Below are positions 1 to 4,392 of a DNA stretch of 6,842 nucleotides, piece after piece. The number at the start of each line of letters is the position of its first letter. Positions within the stretch are counted from its first letter, which is position 1. The notes beneath the pieces were generated by a model that was given only the letters and a program-made list of their open reading frames with translations, was not told the origin of the DNA and ran no database searches. This stretch comes from Planktothrix sp. UBA8402 (GTDB lineage Bacteria; Cyanobacteriota; Cyanobacteriia; Cyanobacteriales; Microcoleaceae): positions 1 to 6,842 of the forward strand of contig DMPJ01000560.1 in NCBI GenBank assembly GCA_003456035.1. The letters are read 5' to 3'. The position numbers were made by a program, and so were the translations under genes.

Positions 1-28
1 ATTGGGAATTTAATTGGGGGTTTAGTTA

Positions 29-46
29 GCGAGCGAGGACGCTCGC
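29..46. repeat. GC-rich hairpin downstream of hemH
   Basis: GCGAGCG (29-35) and CGCTCGC (40-46) pair perfectly around AGGA. The stem lies 40 bases past the hemH stop codon on the minus strand. No T-run follows on that strand, so it is not a standard intrinsic terminator, though it may protect the 3' end. Its sharp GC contrast with the AT-rich surroundings suggests a dispersed repeat unit. The rest of 1-85 shows no gene. Confidence 0.55.
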
Positions 47-85
47 ACTGCTTTATTTTCTCAAACCCAACATCCCAAATCCTTC

Positions 86-1249
86 CTACAACAACCCAAT
101 GAAATGTAGGGGGCCTTGTCCGGTAATGATTTCTAATAATATGCCAATCATTCCTAACATGGCTAACCGACCATTCCAAACCTCGGCGGTGGTTGTGAGT
201 CCCCATTCCCAGCTTTCTTGAGGATACATCTTGGTTTTTTTGCCCGGATGTGCGACATCGGAGAACTTAATATTAGGAGCATCTAAGGCTTCTATAACCA
301 GATCTGCTAAATCATTAATAAACACCGGATGGGTATTTAATGCCGGAACTCGATGGAATTTTTCAATCCCGGCTTCCTCCGCCAGTTCTCGATATTCCAT
401 ATCAATTTCTTCTAAAGTTTCAATATGTTCAGATACAAAACTAATCGGAACAACAACTAATTCTTTCACCCCTTGTTTAGCTAGTTCAAGAATAACTTCA
501 TCCGTATAAGGTTTCAACCATTCCACCGGGCCAACTCGACTTTGATAGGCTAAAACATGGGGGTTAGGACGGTTTAATGTCTGCATAATTGCAGCCGTAC
601 ATCCCTCAATTTCATCACGATAAGGATCTCCCGCTTCTTCAACATAACTAACCGGAACTCCGTGGGCGCTAAAGAAAATTTGCACCTGTTCTGGATGTTC
701 ACAATGTTCAATTTCCTGCTCAATTAATTCCGCCATTGCTTGTAAATAACCCGGGCGATTATACCAAGACGGAACCACTGTATAATCAATTTTTTGTAAA
801 CTGGGATCTTGTTGCCAAAGTTTTTCTAAAACCCGAAAACTCGAACCACTGGTACTAATTGAAAATTGCGGATATAAAGGTAAAATAACTAATTCTTCAA
901 TTTGGTCACGTTTAATTTTGGCCACCGCTTCTTCGGTAAACGGGTTCCAATAGCGCATCCCCACATACACCCGAATATCCTGACCTTTTTCCTGTAAAGA
1001 CGCTTGTAAGGCAAGAGCCTGTTCTTCTGTAATTCGTCGCAGGGGAGAACCGCCCCCAATCGCCTTATAATTCCTTTGGGACTTCTGATAGCGCAGAGTC
1101 GAAATTATCCAAGCCAGAGGCTTTTGCATCCAAGCAAAGGGCAAACGAATAATTTCTGGGTCTGAAAATAGATTGTACAAAAAGGGGCGAACATCTTGCA
1201 GTTGCTCTGGCCCGCCCAGATTTAGCAGTAAGACTCCGACTCGTCCCAT
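86..1249 (-). CDS. hemH: Ferrochelatase with C-terminal CAB (chlorophyll-binding) domain
   Basis: Ferrochelatase inserts Fe2+ into protoporphyrin IX to make protohaem, at the branch point between haem and chlorophyll synthesis. The 387-residue protein opens with the family start [10 protein letters not shown] (residues 5-14). It has the [10 protein letters not shown] segment (61-70) and the signature FFSAHGVP (192-199) with the metal-site His196. SEHIETLEE (273-281) holds the second conserved site, His275 and Glu277. The catalytic core ends near residue 325. A linker rich in Lys and Pro (about 326-345) leads to a single hydrophobic helix (about 355-378) with the chlorophyll-binding pattern E356-x2-N359-x-R361-x2-M364-x-G366. 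This fusion is the cyanobacterial/plastid type and implies thylakoid membrane attachment. In Synechocystis the CAB part has been tied to regulation of tetrapyrrole flow and to Hlip-type proteins. The start agrees with the family N-terminus, although no Shine-Dalgarno motif is close to the ATG. The gene is transcribed away from the methyltransferase gene and looks intact. Confidence 0.97.
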   Translation of the reverse strand: MGRVGVLLLNLGGPEQLQDVRPFLYNLFSDPEIIRLPFAWMQKPLAWIISTLRYQKSQRNYKAIGGGSPLRRITEEQALALQASLQEKGQDIRVYVGMRYWNPFTEEAVAKIKRDQIEELVILPLYPQFSISTSGSSFRVLEKLWQQDPSLQKIDYTVVPSWYNRPGYLQAMAELIEQEIEHCEHPEQVQIFFSAHGVPVSYVEEAGDPYRDEIEGCTAAIMQTLNRPNPHVLAYQSRVGPVEWLKPYTDEVILELAKQGVKELVVVPISFVSEHIETLEEIDMEYRELAEEAGIEKFHRVPALNTHPVFINDLADLVIEALDAPNIKFSDVAHPGKKTKMYPQESWEWGLTTTAEVWNGRLAMLGMIGILLEIITGQGPLHFIGLL

Positions 1250-1292
1250 AGCGGTTACAGTTTCCCTGTCCTAAGATTTATTAACTATTTTA

Positions 1293-1321
1293 ATAATATA
1301 TTGTCCTTGTGGGTTAGTCGA
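1293..1321 (-). promoter_or_regulatory. Candidate sigma70-type promoter of hemH
   Basis: Reading the minus strand, TCGACT (1321-1316, 4 of 6 matches to TTGACA) is followed by exactly 17 bases and then TATTAT (1298-1293, 5 of 6 matches to TATAAT). Transcription would start near 1286 and give a leader of about 37 bases before the hemH ATG at 1249. Spacing and position fit well, but this is motif reading in an AT-rich gap. No equally good promoter was seen for the methyltransferase gene on the other strand. Confidence 0.45.
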
Positions 1322-1350
1322 TCTTTTCGTTTATCAAAATTTTTCTCAAT

Positions 1351-1977
1351 ATGGCAACCATCCTCAGAAGTTTAAGTTACCGCTATCAATGGCTCTATGA
1401 TACCATTTCCCGACTGGCAGCCTTGAGTGTCGGGGGTGAACGTCGGTTTCGGGAGTTACCCTTAACCGGGTTAACCTTGACACCGGAAACCAAAGTTCTG
1501 GACTTATGTTGTGGGAGTGGACAAGCAACGGCGGTGTTAGTTGAGTATTCCCAGAATGTCACGGGCTTAGATGCTTCCCCCCTTTCCCTCAAACGCGCCC
1601 AGAGCCATGTTCCCCAAGCGCAATATGTAGAAGCGTTTGCGGAAAATATGCCCTTTGCCGATAACAGCTTTGATCTGGTTCACACCAGTGCCGCATTGCA
1701 TGAGATGAACCCTGCACAATTGCAACAAATTCTCAATGAAATTTATCGCGTCCTCAAACCGGGAGGAATTTTTACCCTGGTTGACTTTCATTCCCCTACT
1801 AATCCCCTATTCTGGCCAGGGGTAGCAATGTTTCTCTGGTTATTTGAAACGGAAACGGCTTGGCAACTGTTAAAAACAGATTTGGTTCAAACTTTATCAC
1901 AAATTGGCTTTAATGTCAATCCCCCTCAACTTTATGCGGGAGGAAGTTTACAAGTGATTCATAGTGTTAAACCTTAA
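1351..1977 (+). CDS. Class I SAM-dependent methyltransferase (UbiE-like fold), substrate unknown
   Basis: The 208-residue protein has the ordered motifs of a Rossmann-fold methyltransferase. Motif I is VLDLCCGSG (49-57), which binds S-adenosylmethionine. GLDAS (72-76) has Asp74 at the end of strand 2 for the ribose hydroxyls. AENMPFADNSFDLV (97-110) corresponds to motif II and resembles the same stretch in UbiE-type quinone methyltransferases. LKPGGIFTLVDF (135-146) is motif III. Residues about 151-166 are hydrophobic and aromatic and could form a substrate lid or a membrane-touching surface. The N-terminal segment, with SYRYQWLYD (9-17), precedes the SAM fold and probably helps bind substrate. 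No Shine-Dalgarno motif is visible before the ATG. That start is accepted because it leaves a plausible N-terminal helix and no upstream in-frame alternative was seen. The resemblance to quinone or lipid methyltransferases is only at motif level, and the neighbours give no clue, so I do not assign a substrate or gene name. Confidence 0.9.
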   Translation: MATILRSLSYRYQWLYDTISRLAALSVGGERRFRELPLTGLTLTPETKVLDLCCGSGQATAVLVEYSQNVTGLDASPLSLKRAQSHVPQAQYVEAFAENMPFADNSFDLVHTSAALHEMNPAQLQQILNEIYRVLKPGGIFTLVDFHSPTNPLFWPGVAMFLWLFETETAWQLLKTDLVQTLSQIGFNVNPPQLYAGGSLQVIHSVKP

Positions 1978-1978
1978 T

Positions 1979-2044
1979 AGAAATCGGGTTTCTGATCAAG
2001 ATTATTGATCACAAACAAAAGATTTATATAGAAACCCGATTTCT
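1979..2044. repeat. Perfect 15-bp inverted repeat in the convergent gap; possible bidirectional terminator
   Basis: AGAAATCGGGTTTCT at 1979-1993 is matched exactly by its reverse complement AGAAACCCGATTTCT at 2030-2044. The 36-base loop carries two copies of the small palindrome TGATCA (1993-1998 and 2006-2011). The left arm begins one base after the methyltransferase stop codon. The element sits between two convergent genes, so a hairpin here could end or protect both transcripts. It is not a textbook intrinsic terminator, because the nearest T-run (2067-2074) starts 22 bases past the right arm. The left arm recurs with one base change at 6818-6832, which suggests a dispersed repeat family. 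Confidence 0.75.
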
Positions 2045-2055
2045 AATCTGGGGTG

Positions 2056-2114
2056 GGGATGGTTGATTTTTTTTGATAGTTTATTCAATTATATCTTAAT
2101 TCAGAACCCATCCC
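2056..2114. repeat. Imperfect inverted repeat just downstream of ackA
   Basis: GGGATGGTT (2056-2064) pairs with AACCCATCCC (2105-2114, one bulged C) across a roughly 40-base AT-rich loop that includes eight consecutive T (2067-2074). It begins seven bases beyond the ackA stop codon on the minus strand. The long loop makes a stable terminator hairpin unlikely. It may contribute to transcript ends together with the stronger repeat beside it, or it may be chance. Confidence 0.3.
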
Positions 2115-2120
2115 GACAAT

Positions 2121-3347
2121 TTATTTTTGTGTATAGGAATTAAATATATGCCAACATTCAGAAGCGATCGCCCAATCTTCCTCCGTATGAACCGCTAATA
2201 TTTTAACCTTTGAATCTGCTGTTGAAATCTCTTGATCAACCGGGTGAGAGGCATTTTTTTCTAAGTCTAATTTTAGGCCTAAAAACTCCCATCCTTGACA
2301 AGCAACTTCTCGAACTTTTTCGGCGTGTTCTCCGACTCCGGCGGTAAAAACTAACGCATCTAAACCGCCTAAATTAGCTAACATTTGTCCGATTCCCATT
2401 TTCAAGTGATGAATATACATCTCAAAAGCCAGCTTTGCTTGAGCATTTCCAGCGTTCATTTCTGTTAACACATATCGCAGATCTCCCGACTCCCCGACAA
2501 TACCTTTTAACCCCGATTCTTTATTTAAAATTTGATTAATTTGCTGAATATCATATTTATATTGACTGAATAAATATAATACAATAGATGGATCAATAGA
2601 ACCGCTTCGGGTTCCCATCATTAATCCTTCTAGGGGGGTAAATCCCATCGTTGTATTAATACTAATCCCATCTTTAATAGCGACTAAGGAACATCCATTC
2701 CCTAAATGACAGGTAATTAATTTTAAAAATTCTAAAGGTTTTCCTAGAATTTTTGCGGTTTTTTGAGCGCAATATTTATGGCTAGTCCCATGAAATCCAT
2801 AGCGTTTGATTCCATCTTGAAAATATTGATAGGGAATGGGATAAACTGTGGCATAATCGGGCATAGTTCGATGGAATGCGGTATCAAAAACTGCTACTTG
2901 GGGAACATTTCCTAATAGGGTTTCTACGGCTTCAATTCCTTCTAAATGGGCGGGGTTATGACTGGGAGCGAGGGGAATTAAATCTCGAATTGTTGACTTT
3001 ACCTTTTGATCAATTAATGTTGCTTCTGAATACTCTGAACCTCCATGGACAACTCGATGACCAACTATTGTAATTTCTGAGAAATTATTTAATACTTTTG
3101 TTTCCCCTGAAATTAGAGTGTTAAACAATTGCGCGATCGCCTCTTGTTTAGACTTTAAATCTAATGGATATTCTTGTTTCACTCCTGGAGTTTTGACGGT
3201 CATTAAACCTAATTCTTTTGAAGCTGTCCAATCAATATTTGCTTCCCAAATCGGATGTAAGGGATAGTCGGGTAATGCTGGTTCTTTAATTTCATACAGA
3301 CAACTTTTTTGAGAACTTGAACCTGCATTTAATACTAATATTTTCAT
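2121..3347 (-). CDS. ackA: Acetate kinase
   Basis: AckA interconverts acetyl phosphate plus ADP and acetate plus ATP in the cytoplasm; here it probably consumes acetyl phosphate made by the phosphoketolase encoded next door. Numbering from the ATG at 3347 gives 408 residues, close to the usual 400. Family signature 1 is VLNAGSSSQK (5-14) with Asn7. Further conserved sites are GHRVVHGG (96-103) with Arg98, APSHNP with His130, signature 2 VFDTAFHRTMP (153-163) with Asp155, GFHGTSH (184-190), HLGNG (214-218), GTRSGSIDP (245-253) with Arg247, and the C-terminal Glu pair near 389-390. FTAGVGEH (334-341) differs from the common GIGEN at its end. Starting here puts Asn7 exactly where it lies in the Methanosarcina enzyme, which favours this start. 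An in-frame ATG at 3395 would add 16 residues and, unlike this one, has a Shine-Dalgarno motif. The gene follows the phosphatase gene on the same strand, so the two probably form an operon. Two HIP1 octamers lie inside it. Confidence 0.95.
   Translation of the reverse strand: MKILVLNAGSSSQKSCLYEIKEPALPDYPLHPIWEANIDWTASKELGLMTVKTPGVKQEYPLDLKSKQEAIAQLFNTLISGETKVLNNFSEITIVGHRVVHGGSEYSEATLIDQKVKSTIRDLIPLAPSHNPAHLEGIEAVETLLGNVPQVAVFDTAFHRTMPDYATVYPIPYQYFQDGIKRYGFHGTSHKYCAQKTAKILGKPLEFLKLITCHLGNGCSLVAIKDGISINTTMGFTPLEGLMMGTRSGSIDPSIVLYLFSQYKYDIQQINQILNKESGLKGIVGESGDLRYVLTEMNAGNAQAKLAFEMYIHHLKMGIGQMLANLGGLDALVFTAGVGEHAEKVREVACQGWEFLGLKLDLEKNASHPVDQEISTADSKVKILAVHTEEDWAIASECWHIFNSYTQK
2164..2171. repeat. 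HIP1 octamer (GCGATCGC) in ackA
   Basis: This is an exact copy of the highly iterated palindrome core typical of many cyanobacterial genomes. It is translated as part of ackA and supports the taxonomic placement. Confidence 0.85.
3133..3140. repeat. HIP1 octamer (GCGATCGC) in ackA
   Basis: This is a second exact HIP1 core, in the 5' third of ackA and inside the reading frame. Confidence 0.85.
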
Positions 3348-3395
3348 GGGATAAATTAAGTAAAATTGTAATTGCAATTCAACCTTTTTTGTCAT

Positions 3396-3409
3396 TGGAT
3401 TAATCCTTT
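3396..3409 (-). promoter_or_regulatory. Shine-Dalgarno motif for the alternative, longer ackA start
   Basis: On the minus strand AAAGGA (3409-3404) lies eight bases before an ATG at 3395-3393, ideal spacing for ribosome binding. The ATG is in frame with ackA and would add MTKKVELQLQFYLIYP before the conserved start. The family-preferred ATG at 3347 has only AT-rich sequence before it. Either AckA has a 16-residue extension here, or ribosomes enter at 3395 and the motif is fortuitous, or both starts are used. The site is 12 bases beyond the phosphatase stop codon, which suits translational coupling. Confidence 0.5.
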
Positions 3410-3420
3410 AAATCCCTATT

Positions 3421-4059
3421 TTAAGTCCCAATAGAAGACCGTAAGGTTTCATCTAAATGACAGCGATCCGCTAAAGTATGTAATAACGGCCCGTGAGCAG
3501 ATAATTCTACTACACTAACGGCCCCTGTTGGCATAGCAATGCGATCGCGGAATCTACCAATATCAATTCCTAATAATTCACATAACATAATTCTAATCGT
3601 GGCTTTATGAGATACAATTAGAATATTACCCGATGGATAACGTTCTTCAATTTCTTGAATGACCTGGGAAGAACGGCGAGCAATATCAATTCCTTTTTCT
3701 CCTCCCGTCGGTGCATTCCAACCCGGATCAGTTAACCAACGAACATAATCATCATGGTAATTTTCATTAATGGTTTGGGGAAGTTGTCCTTCCCATTTTC
3801 CATAGGCAATTTCTTTTAAACCTTCTCGAAATTGCATTTCTAAACCCACTAGATCACACAACGGTTTTGCTGTGGCAATAGTTCGTTTCATCGGACTAAT
3901 AAACGCAGCCGTCCAAGGTAAATTCTGATAAGATTGGGCAAATTGATCCGCCATTTTTAAGCCATTTTCAGTTAATTCGGGATCTAAATTTCCACAATAA
4001 CCGCCCTGTTGACTATAGGTGGTTTCTCCATGTCGTAGAAAATACAATTTAACACTCAT
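3421..4059 (-). CDS. Histidine phosphatase family protein (phosphoglycerate mutase-like), substrate unknown
   Basis: The 212-residue protein belongs to branch 1 of the histidine phosphatase superfamily, which forms a phosphohistidine intermediate. The catalytic motif LRHGET (8-13) holds Arg9 and His10. SPMKRT (55-60) gives the second phosphate-pocket Arg59. Glu83 in LKEIAYGKWEG (81-91) is the probable proton donor, and SHKATIR (150-156) gives His151. All four core positions are present, so it should be active. The length and the GKWEG motif fit monomeric phosphatases such as GpmB-, CobC- or phosphoserine-phosphatase-like members better than a true glycolytic mutase. Motifs alone cannot separate these. 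The stop codon is 25 to 73 bases upstream of the ackA start, depending on which ackA start is used. This gene is therefore first in a likely two-gene operon, facing xfp across a shared regulatory gap, so a sugar-phosphate or small phospho-metabolite substrate is possible but only inferred. No clear Shine-Dalgarno motif precedes the ATG. One HIP1 octamer lies at 3541-3548. Confidence 0.92.
   Translation of the reverse strand: MSVKLYFLRHGETTYSQQGGYCGNLDPELTENGLKMADQFAQSYQNLPWTAAFISPMKRTIATAKPLCDLVGLEMQFREGLKEIAYGKWEGQLPQTINENYHDDYVRWLTDPGWNAPTGGEKGIDIARRSSQVIQEIEERYPSGNILIVSHKATIRIMLCELLGIDIGRFRDRIAMPTGAVSVVELSAHGPLLHTLADRCHLDETLRSSIGT
3541..3548. repeat. HIP1 octamer (GCGATCGC) in the phosphatase gene
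   Basis: This is a third exact HIP1 core, inside the histidine phosphatase reading frame. I saw none in hemH, the methyltransferase gene or xfp. Confidence 0.85.
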
Positions 4060-4088
4060 AATTTTAGTAAAATAATAGGATTGATCTG

Positions 4089-4128
4089 ATCCCCTAAATC
4101 CCCCTTAATAAGGGAGACTTTGAGGGAT
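4089..4128. repeat. 40-bp imperfect palindromic dispersed repeat
   Basis: The outer arms ATCCCCTAAA (4089-4098) and TTTGAGGGAT (4119-4128) pair imperfectly. The inner arms CCCTTA and TAAGGG (4103-4108 and 4110-4115) pair perfectly around a single A. I recognise this CCCTAAATCCCCCTTA...GAGGG pattern as a type of short repeat found many times in filamentous cyanobacterial genomes; that recognition is from memory, not a search. It lies 29 bases upstream of the phosphatase ATG, so on that strand it falls in the promoter or the 5' leader and could fold in RNA. Confidence 0.65.
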
Positions 4129-4162
4129 AAGTTAGCTTAACATATCAGATTCTCAGAAAATC

Positions 4163-4202
4163 CTTAACTTTTCAGAATTTAATCTTAATCTTCTGTTAAT
4201 GT
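4163..4202 (+). promoter_or_regulatory. Cluster of Pho-box-like TTAA octamers upstream of xfp
   Basis: CTTAACTT (4163-4170), TTTAATCT (4178-4185) and CTTAATCT (4184-4191) each fit the Synechocystis SphR/PhoB half-site pattern Py-TTAA-Py-Py-(T/A). GTTAATGT (4195-4202) fits six of eight positions and lies 11 bases after the third, the spacing expected between direct repeats. The other spacings (15 and 6 bases) do not fit, and the region is AT-rich, so chance is a real possibility. Confidence 0.2.
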
Positions 4203-4273
4203 TTCTGATCTGCGAGCAAATCTTAAAAAAATAGGAAGAATAAAAATAGAATATCTCTAAATTCAAAAACCTG

Positions 4274-4282
4274 TGCTACAAT
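4274..4282 (+). promoter_or_regulatory. Candidate extended -10 promoter element of xfp
   Basis: TGC followed by TACAAT (4277-4282, 5 of 6 matches to TATAAT) forms an extended -10 box. No good -35 hexamer lies 17 bases upstream, which is tolerable for extended -10 promoters or for an activated promoter. Transcription would start near 4289 and give a leader of roughly 100 bases before the xfp ATG. Confidence 0.35.
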
Positions 4283-4301
4283 CTAAAACAATTTTGACCT
4301 G

Positions 4302-4334
4302 ATGGTATCGCTCAAACAGCAAACAGCAGTTTAA
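4302..4334 (+). other. Ten-codon upstream open frame in the putative xfp leader
   Basis: ATG at 4302 opens the frame MVSLKQQTAV, closed by TAA at 4332-4334, 58 bases before xfp. Its first eight bases, ATGGTATC, are identical to the first eight of xfp, so both peptides begin MVS. No ribosome-binding motif precedes it. It may be a chance frame or a short leader peptide; nothing proves translation. Confidence 0.15.
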
Positions 4335-4392
4335 CGATATCTGATGATCTTAAGCGTTGAAAAACGAAAACCCTTTATAACAGTCAGGACTT

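Larger units (their letters stand above)
4060..4392. promoter_or_regulatory. Divergent regulatory gap between the phosphatase-ackA operon and xfp
   Basis: This 333-bp non-coding, AT-rich stretch must hold the promoters for both directions. From left to right it contains a palindromic repeat (4089-4128), a cluster of TTAA-centred octamers (4163-4202), a candidate extended -10 element for xfp (4274-4282), a tandem AAACAGC pair (4314-4327) within a weak 7-bp stem (4304-4310 with 4335-4341), and a ten-codon open frame (4302-4334). No convincing promoter was seen for the phosphatase gene. TATTAT on the minus strand (4077-4072) would leave a leader of only a few bases. Confidence 0.7.

Noticed and set aside
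231..509. Plus-strand open frame of 92 codons inside hemH
   Set aside because: It lies wholly antisense to a well-supported ferrochelatase and encodes low-complexity Ser/Thr-rich sequence with no family motif.
1395..1791. Two minus-strand open frames (65 and 74 codons) opposite the methyltransferase gene
   Set aside because: Both are antisense shadows of a gene with clear SAM-binding motifs and show no recognisable domain.
2876..3073. Plus-strand open frame of 65 codons inside ackA
   Set aside because: It is antisense to conserved acetate kinase sequence, including signature 2, and has no supporting motif.
4294..4299. TTGACC as a -35 box for xfp
   Set aside because: The bases 17 positions downstream (about 4317-4322, CAGCAA) do not resemble a -10 box.
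4357..4381. TTGAAA with TATAAC as an xfp promoter
   Set aside because: The spacer is only 13 bases and transcription would start almost at the xfp ATG.
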